Below the pieces are notes generated by a model, which was not told the origin of the DNA, searched no databases, and saw nothing but the letters and a program-made list of their open reading frames with translations. Shown here piece by piece: positions 1 through 5,615 of a DNA stretch of 5,615 bases (positions are counted from its first letter, which is position 1; the number at the start of each line of letters is the position of its first letter). Source of the DNA: Verrucomicrobiales bacterium (GTDB taxonomy: Bacteria; Verrucomicrobiota; Verrucomicrobiae; Limisphaerales; UBA9464). The stretch covers positions 1 to 5,615 of the forward strand of contig SXXZ01000082.1 of the NCBI GenBank assembly GCA_005789375.1, given 5' to 3'. The translations under genes were made by a program, and so were the position numbers.

Positions 1-1032
1 CGCGAAGTCGGGATCGCCCAACCAGCGGGCCCGATCGGCGAAGGCCAGCTTCATCGCCTCGGCGATGACATGGGCCAATTCGGCGGAACCGTCTCCCATA
101 GCGGCGAGGTCAAAGCGTTCCAGAATGTTGAGAATCTCCACGACATGGACTCCGCCTGAGCTGGGCGGCGGGAAGCTCACGATTTCGTGACCTCGATAGG
201 TGCCCCGAACCGGTTCGCGCGGCACCACTTCGTAGCGGGCGAAGTCGGAGGCCGTGACCACGCCGCCGTGGGCTTGCATCCACTCGGCCGTTCGGCGGGC
301 AAAGTCGCCGCGGTAAAACCAAGCCACGCCGCCCGCGGCCATCTGCCGGTACGACCGAGCAAGGTCGCGTTGGCGCAAGCGATCGCCCGCCGCCGGAACC
401 GCCGGCAGACCCTTCAGAAAGATGGCTTCGCTCTCGGGGAATAACGCCAACTGAGAGCGCGTCTCCTTCAGGCGGCCGACGTAGTGGCGGTCGAGCCGGA
501 ATCCCTTGTCGGCGACTCGAGCGGCGGCCTCCAAAAGACGGCCCAACGGCAGGCGGCCGTAGTTGGTGCTGGCGTAGGCCAGCGTGGCGAACTCGCCGGG
601 AATGCCCACCGACAAGGCGCCGTCTTGGCTGAGACGGGGATCGGCCTTGCCCTCGCGCAAGAACAGGTCCCGCGTCGCTGCGGCCGGGGCCATCTCGCGT
701 CCATCGAGGGTGATCAACCGCTCGTCAGCGAGGCGCAATGTCATGAAGCATCCGCCGCCGAGGCCCGAATTATGGCCATCGACCACACCCAGGGTTAGGG
801 CGCAGGCGATGGCCGCATCGACCGCATTGCCCCCATCGCGCAAGGCCTGCAAGCCCGCCTCGGTGGCCACCGGATTCACTGTTGCAACCAGACCCTTGCG
901 AGGCCCGGCCGGTTCACCGGCACTCAGCCCTTGGCTTCCGAGAAATGGCAGCAGCGCTAGCAGCACCAAGGGCAAAACGATACAGGCATTGAATCGTCTC
1001 CATCGAACCTGGCTGGAAAATTGGTCTTTCAT
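1..1032 (-). CDS. ggt: Gamma-glutamyltranspeptidase precursor, N-terminal part (runs off the left edge)
   Basis: This is the N-terminal 344 codons of a secreted gamma-glutamyltransferase, an Ntn-hydrolase that cleaves and transfers the gamma-glutamyl group of glutathione and related compounds in the periplasm. The frame stays open to the window edge. Residues 1-39 look like a Sec signal peptide: basic start (R10, R12, R13), hydrophobic core around 17-31, and cleavage probably after LSA. Family motifs then follow in order: GGNAVDAAIA (67-76), GHNSGLGGGCFM (86-97), GREMAPAAATRD (111-122), FPPPSSGGVHVVEILNILE (287-305) and the AEAMKLAFADR...LGDPDF block (324-343). R112 matches the arginine that holds the substrate carboxylate in the E. 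coli enzyme (R114). The autoprocessing threonine that begins the small subunit lies outside the window, so activity cannot be judged. ATG 1032 was chosen because a strong ribosome binding site lies 8 bases upstream; an in-frame ATG at 1038 leaves only 2 bases. The family assignment is secure; the substrate is inferred. Confidence 0.95.
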   Translation of the reverse strand, partial: MKDQFSSQVRWRRFNACIVLPLVLLALLPFLGSQGLSAGEPAGPRKGLVATVNPVATEAGLQALRDGGNAVDAAIACALTLGVVDGHNSGLGGGCFMTLRLADERLITLDGREMAPAAATRDLFLREGKADPRLSQDGALSVGIPGEFATLAYASTNYGRLPLGRLLEAAARVADKGFRLDRHYVGRLKETRSQLALFPESEAIFLKGLPAVPAAGDRLRQRDLARSYRQMAAGGVAWFYRGDFARRTAEWMQAHGGVVTASDFARYEVVPREPVRGTYRGHEIVSFPPPSSGGVHVVEILNILERFDLAAMGDGSAELAHVIAEAMKLAFADRARWLGDPDFA

Positions 1033-1040
1033 CGTCATGT

Positions 1041-1046
1041 CTCCTT
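1041..1046 (-). promoter_or_regulatory. Ribosome binding site of ggt
   Basis: On the minus strand the sequence reads GAAGGAGAC just before the gene. The AAGGAG core is 8 bases from ATG 1032 but only 2 bases from the in-frame ATG 1038, which decides the start in favour of 1032. It is the only strong Shine-Dalgarno sequence seen at any of the four gene starts here. Confidence 0.7.
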
Positions 1047-1189
1047 CAGCCTCCCCGTCTACGCCGCCATGGGCTGATGTATTCGCTCAAGCGCCCACAA
1101 TGTCGCCCACGGACGCGCCATTGATTCAACGCTGTTCCACACCCGGATGCTTGAAAAGCTCCAAGCCGCTCGGCGGCATCCGCTCTAGG

Positions 1190-1238
1190 AATTTGCCGCG
1201 CATCAAATTGGCCGATTGATTCCCGGAGCTGATCAGCT
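1190..1238. promoter_or_regulatory. Cluster of dyad symmetries upstream of the prepilin gene
   Basis: AATTTG (1190-1195) and CAAATT (1204-1209) form a 6-base inverted repeat around an 8-base spacer, and AGCTGATCAGCT (1227-1238) is a perfect 12-base palindrome ending 12 bases before ATG 1251. Such dyads can be operators. The palindrome followed by TTTT resembles a very small terminator on the plus strand, but no plus-strand gene lies upstream for it to end. Roughly one 12-base palindrome is expected by chance in a sequence of this size, so the functional call is tentative. Confidence 0.2.
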
Positions 1239-1250
1239 TTTATCGGAAGT

Positions 1251-1958
1251 ATGACGCCCCGCGGTACCATCAAACCTCATCGGGCCTTTACGCTCATCGA
1301 GCTACTGGTGGTCATCGCCATCATTGCGATCTTGGCGGGCATGCTCCTGCCAGCCTTGGCCAAGGCGAAAGAGAAGGGCCGCAAGACCGCCTGCTACAAC
1401 AACCTGCGCCAAATGGGCCTGGCGATGCTCCTGTATGCCGATGACCACGGTGGGAAAGTCCCTCGGGGTAACGAGCCCTACTGGTGGCAGATGTACATCC
1501 CCAGCCTCGGCGGAACGGCCGCCGCCCGGGATCAATACGGACGAATCAAGGTCTACACCTGCCCCAGCTACCCCAACAAAAAGCAGGTGGTCTGCTATGT
1601 GGTGAATGCCTGGCAATTCAGCAGCCCACGCGACACCGTCGGCAATGAAGTGACCGGAGCAGTGAACCTGCAGCGGGTGCACAGTCCCTCCGATACGGTC
1701 TACTTCGCCGACAACGAGAGTGCGTCGTGGCGGCCGGTCTTCACGGTAACCAACGTCATCGGCAGCGTGGATCTGAACGATGTGTGGACCCCGTCCCACC
1801 TGCCCTACGGCGCCACCGGCCGCACCCTGAGCGGCGATCGTCGGGTCGCTGCCAAGCGCCATGGCGAAGGAGCTAACCTACTTTTCTTCGACGGCCATGC
1901 CGGATGGAAAAACGGCCGAGCCATGACGGTCGAGGACTGGCGCGAGCAGCGGTATTGA
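1251..1958 (+). CDS. Type IV prepilin-like protein with N-terminal cleavage/methylation domain and H-x9-DG C-terminus
   Basis: A complete 235-residue protein of the pilin/pseudopilin type (PulG/GspG-like N-terminus). Residues 1-12 are a short basic leader. The processing site RA/FTLIE lies at 11-17, with F13 as the first mature residue and E17 as the conserved Glu+5. The hydrophobic helix [20 protein letters not shown] (18-37) follows, then a charged stretch [18 protein letters not shown] that continues the helix. The rest is a globular domain with a CP motif (C104-P105), further cysteines at 48 and 115, and the terminal motif H204-x9-D214-G215 (FFDGH). This architecture is abundant in Verrucomicrobiota and Planctomycetota, often in many paralogues of unknown role. 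It should sit in the inner membrane or a surface filament after prepilin peptidase cleavage. The residue before the cut is Ala12, not the usual Gly. An in-frame stop at 1230-1232 leaves ATG 1251 as the only ordinary start; GGAAG at 1245-1249 is too close to be a good ribosome binding site. No assembly genes are nearby. Confidence 0.93.
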   Translation: MTPRGTIKPHRAFTLIELLVVIAIIAILAGMLLPALAKAKEKGRKTACYNNLRQMGLAMLLYADDHGGKVPRGNEPYWWQMYIPSLGGTAAARDQYGRIKVYTCPSYPNKKQVVCYVVNAWQFSSPRDTVGNEVTGAVNLQRVHSPSDTVYFADNESASWRPVFTVTNVIGSVDLNDVWTPSHLPYGATGRTLSGDRRVAAKRHGEGANLLFFDGHAGWKNGRAMTVEDWREQRY

Positions 1959-2036
1959 AGGACTCAACGCCTCGGCTTGTCCTTCTGGTGGATCCACCTC
2001 AACCTGAAAAACAGTCAATCCACCGGTTCACTTGTC
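1959..2036 (+). other. Short gap between prepilin and PSD1 genes, with a 12-base palindrome
   Basis: The gap is 78 bases if the next gene starts at ATG 2037, or 18 bases if it starts at the in-frame TTG 1977. It contains the perfect palindrome GGTGGATCCACC (1987-1998). Its right half ATCCACC recurs at 2018-2024, so GGTGGAT could pair with either copy. No U-tract follows, so this is not a normal terminator, and no promoter was found. The genes could be cotranscribed. Confidence 0.35.
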
Positions 2037-5000
2037 ATGATCTTGCCGTCGGCTTCCATCGCATTATTGGACTCCAATTTCAGAAGGATGATTTTCCTCT
2101 GGCTTTGGATGGCGTGCTGCATGGCGACGTCTCTGATCGAGACAGAGGCCGCCGAGGAAATCCGCTTCAACCGAGATGTTCGCCCACTGCTCTCGGAACA
2201 CTGTTTCCAGTGCCATGGATTCGACGCCAACACCCGAAAATCAAGCCTCAGGCTGGACCTCAGAGAGGAGGCACTGAAGCCTGCAAAATCCGGCGCCATT
2301 CCCCTGATCCCGGGAAAACCCGAGGCCAGTGAACTGTTCCGCCGCATCACAACCAGCGATCTTGACGCACAGATGCCGCCAGCGCCAGAGCACGCGCCGT
2401 TGACTGTCGCCCAGCGCGAGATCCTGCGGCAGTGGATCCTGGCCGGCGCGAACTACGAACCGCACTGGGCGTTCGTGCTGCCGGTGCGCCAGCCTCCTCC
2501 TGAGGTGAAACCTTCGTTCCGGACCCGCAACCCGATCGATCGGTTCATTCTAAAACGCCTAGAGCAGGCCGGTCTTTCTCCAGCGCCAGAGGCGGCGCCC
2601 GAAATCCTTTTCCGTCGCTTAACTCTCGACCTCACCGGGCTTCCACCGACCCCTGAGGAGGTGAAGGACTTTCTCAAAGATCCGTCCTCTGAGGCTTATG
2701 AACGGTGGGTGGACCGTCGTCTGGCCTCGCCCCGCTGGGGAGAACGCATGGCTCAGGATTGGCTGGATGTGGCCCGCTTCGCCGACAGCAATGGCTATCA
2801 GGTGGACCGTGATCGCGAACTCTGGGCCTGGCGCGATTGGGTGGTCCGGGCGCTGAACCGCAATCAACCCTTCGACCAGTTTACTATCGAACAACTGGCC
2901 GGAGACCTCCTGCCCTCGCCCACTCTCGATCAGCGGATCGCCACCGGGTTCCACAGGAACCACATGATCAACGAAGAAGGCGGCATCATTCCCGAGGAGT
3001 TCCTCGCCGAATACTGCTTCGACCGAGTTGAGACCACCGCCACTGCTTGGCTCGGCCTGACCTTTACCTGCGCTCGCTGCCACGACCACAAGTTCGACCC
3101 CATCAGCCAGCGGGACTACTACGGACTGTACGCTTTCTTCCACAACATCACCGAAAAGGGGGTCGGCGATTATGGTGCACCGATCCGGCGAAGCACTCCT
3201 CCGATGCTTCAAATCCCCTCCCCTGAACAACAGACTCGGTTAGATCGTGAACGCGGCTCGCTGCGATCCGAGGAGTCGTTGCTGGCCCAGCGCCGCCCGG
3301 AAATCGTGGCCGATCCTGAATCCTGGTCATCGAACCTCCGGGCGCATCCGGTGGCCTGGGAAACCTCCGGAACCACGCTCCTTCCGGTCCAGTCCGGCAC
3401 GAACCGCTCGATCCGCCTGGCGTGGGATTCACCGGCGACCGCGCTCCGATTGACCTTCAGGCCAACGGGGATCGGAAGTTCATCGGAACCCCGCCGAATC
3501 GCCCTCGGCGAACTTCGCCTCCGCAAGGTTGGTCAGGATCGCGCCATCACGCTTCGAGCCCGCAGCACACTGGACTCCCGCGCCGCCGAGTCCGTGGCGC
3601 CTGCGCTCGACGATAAACTCGACACCGCCTTCTCCCTGGATTGGACTGCCCAATCTGAAGTCCGCATCGTGTTGATGCCTGAATCCATTCCTCAGGGGGG
3701 AGCAAAAGAGCCCAAGGCGTCCCCCTTGGAACTAGAGATTATTTACCGAGACGTGGCCGGATCCTCGGACATCGAGCTGCGCGTCGACACCACCCGGGAA
3801 CCGGTCGATCGGATTCCCACCCCGCCCATTGCCGACCTCCTCTTTAAACCGAGCACCAACTGGACACCCGATCATCGCCGGCAAATCGAGGGTTTTCGCC
3901 TCGATTCCGAGGCCGGGTTTCGGCAGCTCCAGAAGAGTGTCCAGCAACGCCAGCGCGATCTAGATGCCTTGGACCTATCAATTCCCGTAACGCTGGTGAT
4001 GGAGGAAACCAAGGAGCCTCGACCCACTCACGTGTTGCTCCGGGGAGCCTATGATCAGAAGGGAGAACGTGTGGAACCTGCGTCCCCCCGCCTTCTGCCA
4101 CCGATGCCCAAGAGCGGCCGGACTGATCGACTTGCCCTAGCCCGATGGCTAGTGAGCCCTGAGAACCCATTGCCGGCGCGGGTGATCATGAACCGCTGGT
4201 GGCTAACGCTTCTGGGCACGGGACTCGTGCGAACAACCGAGGATTTCGGATCGCAGGGGGAACCCCCCAGTCATCCCGAACTGTTGGACTGGCTAGCCCG
4301 TGAGTTCGTGGATTCGGGCTGGGACCAGAAACACATGGTCCGACTCCTGGTCACCAGCGCCACCTACCGTCAGGCTTCCCACGTTCGACCCGAGACCCTC
4401 ACCAAGGACCCGGACAACCGCCTCCTGTCGCGCGGACCCCGTTTCCGATGGTCCGCAGAGATCATTCGTGACAGTGCTCTGGCCTCATCGGGGCTCCTGA
4501 TCGAGACCCAAGGGGGAGCCTCGGTTAAACCGTACCACCCTCCCGGTTTGTACGAACAAGTCGTGGCCGGCTCCTCGGCCAACACCTACGAGCAGGATCA
4601 CGGAACGGCTCTCTACCGGAGGACCCTGTACACCTACTGGAAGCGGTCTGTCCCCAATCCGGCCCTGCTGCTCTTCGACCGCCCGTTCCGGGAAACTTGC
4701 GTAACCCGGCGCTCGCGGACCAGCACACCGCTGCAGGCGTTGAACCTACTCAACGACCCCACCTATGTCGAAGCCGCCCGATTCCTGGCTCAACGACTCC
4801 TCCGCGAAACTCCCGATGCTGACAGCCGGATCCGCTCAGCTTTTCTGCGCATCCTGGGCCGCCATCCTTCGGATCGCGAACACCGGATCCTCAGCCTAGG
4901 TCTGAAACGAACGCAGGAGCACTTTACACAAAACCCCTCGGCGGCCTCCCAACTGCTGACCGTGGGAGAGTCCAAGGCAGACGCCACGCTGGATCCGATC

Positions 5001-5069
5001 GAACTGGCCTCATGGACCCTCACAGCGGGCTCCATTCTCAACCTCGAGGAGACTCTGACACGTCAATAG
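2037..5069 (+). CDS. PSCyt1-PSCyt2 (DUF1549)-PSD1 (DUF1553) protein, secreted cytochrome-like
   Basis: A complete protein of about 1010 residues with the planctomycete-type order PSCyt1, PSCyt2, PSD1. Numbering is from ATG 2037. Residues 1-38 look like a Sec signal: R16-R17, the hydrophobic core MIFLWLWMACCMATSLI (18-34), and cleavage near EAA. PSCyt1 (about 41-140) has FNRDVRPLLSEHCFQCHG with the haem motif C56-x2-C59-H60 and a possible distal ligand Met in QMPP (112-115). PSCyt2 (about 165-375) has NPIDRFIL, LTLDLTGLPPTPEEV and RWGERMAQDWLDVARFADSN, ending in a second haem motif C345-x2-C348-H349 within CHDHKFDPI. Residues about 397-640 are a coiled stretch followed by a poorly conserved beta-rich insert. 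The block EPRPTHVLLRG leads into PSD1 (about 696-960: NPLPARVIMNR, EDFGSQGEPPSHPELLDWLA, RSRTSTPLQALNLLNDP), and the end ELASWTL...LNLEETLT is typical. The biochemical role is unknown; periplasmic electron transfer is inferred. Start is uncertain: TTG 1977 extends the frame by 20 residues, and ATG 2088 would remove the basic part of the signal. Confidence 0.94.
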   Translation: MILPSASIALLDSNFRRMIFLWLWMACCMATSLIETEAAEEIRFNRDVRPLLSEHCFQCHGFDANTRKSSLRLDLREEALKPAKSGAIPLIPGKPEASELFRRITTSDLDAQMPPAPEHAPLTVAQREILRQWILAGANYEPHWAFVLPVRQPPPEVKPSFRTRNPIDRFILKRLEQAGLSPAPEAAPEILFRRLTLDLTGLPPTPEEVKDFLKDPSSEAYERWVDRRLASPRWGERMAQDWLDVARFADSNGYQVDRDRELWAWRDWVVRALNRNQPFDQFTIEQLAGDLLPSPTLDQRIATGFHRNHMINEEGGIIPEEFLAEYCFDRVETTATAWLGLTFTCARCHDHKFDPISQRDYYGLYAFFHNITEKGVGDYGAPIRRSTPPMLQIPSPEQQTRLDRERGSLRSEESLLAQRRPEIVADPESWSSNLRAHPVAWETSGTTLLPVQSGTNRSIRLAWDSPATALRLTFRPTGIGSSSEPRRIALGELRLRKVGQDRAITLRARSTLDSRAAESVAPALDDKLDTAFSLDWTAQSEVRIVLMPESIPQGGAKEPKASPLELEIIYRDVAGSSDIELRVDTTREPVDRIPTPPIADLLFKPSTNWTPDHRRQIEGFRLDSEAGFRQLQKSVQQRQRDLDALDLSIPVTLVMEETKEPRPTHVLLRGAYDQKGERVEPASPRLLPPMPKSGRTDRLALARWLVSPENPLPARVIMNRWWLTLLGTGLVRTTEDFGSQGEPPSHPELLDWLAREFVDSGWDQKHMVRLLVTSATYRQASHVRPETLTKDPDNRLLSRGPRFRWSAEIIRDSALASSGLLIETQGGASVKPYHPPGLYEQVVAGSSANTYEQDHGTALYRRTLYTYWKRSVPNPALLLFDRPFRETCVTRRSRTSTPLQALNLLNDPTYVEAARFLAQRLLRETPDADSRIRSAFLRILGRHPSDREHRILSLGLKRTQEHFTQNPSAASQLLTVGESKADATLDPIELASWTLTAGSILNLEETLTRQ

Positions 5070-5072
5070 CCC

Positions 5073-5615
5073 ATGTCCCCGAACACTCCCCCACTTCAAG
5101 CCTCGCGTCGGCAATTCCTCGGGCAGGCGGGCGCCACGCTCGGGGCGGCCGCTTTGGCCTCGCTGCTGAACCCGCTCGCCGGGGCGGTTTCCGGAACACC
5201 GATCCTGAAGGGAAGCCTCATTCCCCGCGCCCGTCGGATCATCTATCTAACTCAAGCCGGAGCCCCCTCGCACCTGGACCTCTTCGATCCGAAGCCCGGC
5301 CTGAAGGCTCGGTTCAGGGAAGAATTGCCCGATTCCATCCGCGGCTCCCAGCGGCTTACCGGGATGACCTCGGGGCAAAAGTCCTTCCCCATCGCCCCGA
5401 GTCCGTTCGCATTTCGGCCCGCCGGTCAATCAGGCCTCCTACTCAGCGAACTGCTGCCACACACAGCCCGCGTCGCCGACGAGTTGTGTCTCATCCGCTC
5501 GATGCACACCGAGGCCATCAACCACGATCCGGCCATGACCCTCCTCCAGACGGGGCACCAGCAGGCCGGACGGCCGTCGATGGGATCCTGGCTCTCCTAC
5601 GGACTGGGAAGTGAA
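5073..5615 (+). CDS. DUF1501 protein with twin-arginine signal, N-terminal part (runs off the right edge)
   Basis: The first 181 codons of a DUF1501 family protein, normally about 450-490 residues. Residues 11-17 read SRRQFLG, a twin-arginine export motif (S-R-R-x-F-L), followed by the hydrophobic stretch AGATLGAAALASLLNPLAGA (19-38). The protein is thus expected to be exported folded by the Tat system. The mature part starts with the family hallmark RARRIIYLTQAGAPSHLDLFDPKPGL (52-77), then the SFPIAPSPFAF segment (104-114) and LLPHTARVADELCLIRSMHTEAINHDPA (127-154), where His145, His151 and Asp152 are conserved family positions. DUF1501 is regarded as related to the sulfatase/alkaline phosphatase fold, but its substrate is not established. 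The gene starts 3 bases after the PSD1 stop and in the same frame. It has no clear ribosome binding site of its own, which points to translational coupling. Pairing with a PSD1 gene is common in Planctomycetota and Verrucomicrobiota. Confidence 0.94.
   Translation, partial: MSPNTPPLQASRRQFLGQAGATLGAAALASLLNPLAGAVSGTPILKGSLIPRARRIIYLTQAGAPSHLDLFDPKPGLKARFREELPDSIRGSQRLTGMTSGQKSFPIAPSPFAFRPAGQSGLLLSELLPHTARVADELCLIRSMHTEAINHDPAMTLLQTGHQQAGRPSMGSWLSYGLGSE

Larger units (their letters stand above)
1033..1250. other. Divergent intergenic region between ggt and the prepilin gene
   Basis: These 218 bases separate two divergent genes and should hold both promoters, but no convincing -35/-10 pair was found on either strand. 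Visible structure includes a GC-only hairpin GCCGC-TCG-GCGGC at 1165-1177, the inverted repeat AATTTG-8 bases-CAAATT at 1190-1209, and a 12-base palindrome at 1227-1238. On the minus strand a 25-codon open frame runs from ATG 1203 to TGA 1126 (peptide begins MRGKFLERMPPSG and ends HPGVEQR). Its codon third positions are about 70% G or C, but it has no ribosome binding site, so it is not called a gene here. A 75-codon minus-strand frame at 1046-1273 also crosses the region; it overlaps the prepilin start and resembles nothing recognised. Confidence 0.6.

Noticed and set aside
1165..1177. GC-only hairpin as part of a small RNA or riboswitch
   Set aside because: A 5-base-pair stem with a 3-base loop alone is not enough evidence and no known RNA motif was recognised around it.
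584..1219. A 211-codon plus-strand open frame opposite the transpeptidase gene
   Set aside because: It lies antisense to a gene with unmistakable GGT motifs and its translation is low-complexity Ser/Pro/Arg-rich, typical of a shadow frame in GC-rich DNA.
1227..1242. Palindrome followed by TTTT as a rho-independent terminator
   Set aside because: The stem has only 4 Watson-Crick pairs plus wobbles, and no plus-strand gene upstream would need it.
1302..1862. A 186-codon minus-strand open frame opposite the prepilin gene
   Set aside because: The plus strand encodes a textbook prepilin; the antisense frame has no recognisable motif and exists because of codon bias.
2125..2141. Lipoprotein signal in the PSD1 leader because of adjacent cysteines in MACC
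   Set aside because: The residues before the cysteines (W-M-A) do not fit the lipobox and the cysteines lie in the middle of the hydrophobic core, so a normal signal peptidase I site is more likely.
2619..3230. A 203-codon minus-strand open frame inside the PSD1 gene
   Set aside because: It is fully antisense to the conserved PSCyt2 region, with no family resemblance.
5012..5614. A 200-codon plus-strand frame overlapping the PSD1 end and DUF1501 start
   Set aside because: The frame from ATG 5073 has the Tat signal and DUF1501 hallmarks; this one is Arg/Pro/His-rich and out of frame with it.

Overview
The window reads as a piece of a GC-rich chromosome from the Planctomycetota-Verrucomicrobiota side of the bacterial tree, most likely a verrucomicrobium. 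This rests on protein families, not on a marker gene. A prepilin of the '[30 protein letters not shown]' type ending in an H-x9-DG motif, a PSCyt1/PSCyt2/PSD1 cytochrome-like giant, and a Tat-exported DUF1501 protein directly behind it are typical of that group.

Layout. Positions 1-1032 (minus strand) hold the N-terminal 344 codons of a secreted gamma-glutamyltranspeptidase; the catalytic half lies beyond the left edge. Positions 1033-1250 form a divergent intergenic region with a good ribosome binding site for the transpeptidase and several short dyads. From 1251 onward everything is on the plus strand: a type IV prepilin-like protein (1251-1958), a short gap, a PSCyt1-PSCyt2-PSD1 protein of about 1010 residues (start best placed at 2037, end 5069), and after 3 bases the start of a DUF1501 protein (5073 to the right edge, 181 codons visible).

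How the genes relate. The PSD1 and DUF1501 genes form a tightly spaced pair, a recurrent arrangement in these phyla. Both products carry export signals: a Sec-type signal on the protein with two CxxCH haem-binding motifs, and a twin-arginine signal on the DUF1501 protein. They are therefore expected to act together outside the cytoplasm, but the reaction is not known. The prepilin gene is close enough upstream to share their transcript, although no pilus assembly genes are visible. The transpeptidase is divergent and probably independent; it would act on glutathione or other gamma-glutamyl compounds in the periplasm.

No RNA genes, insertion sequences, CRISPR arrays or convincing terminators were seen. 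The window is mostly ordinary for its lineage. The points worth a second look are the possible prepilin-PSD1-DUF1501 transcription unit, the non-glycine prepilin cleavage site, the uncharacterised central domain of the PSD1 protein, and a small open frame and dyads in the divergent intergenic region.
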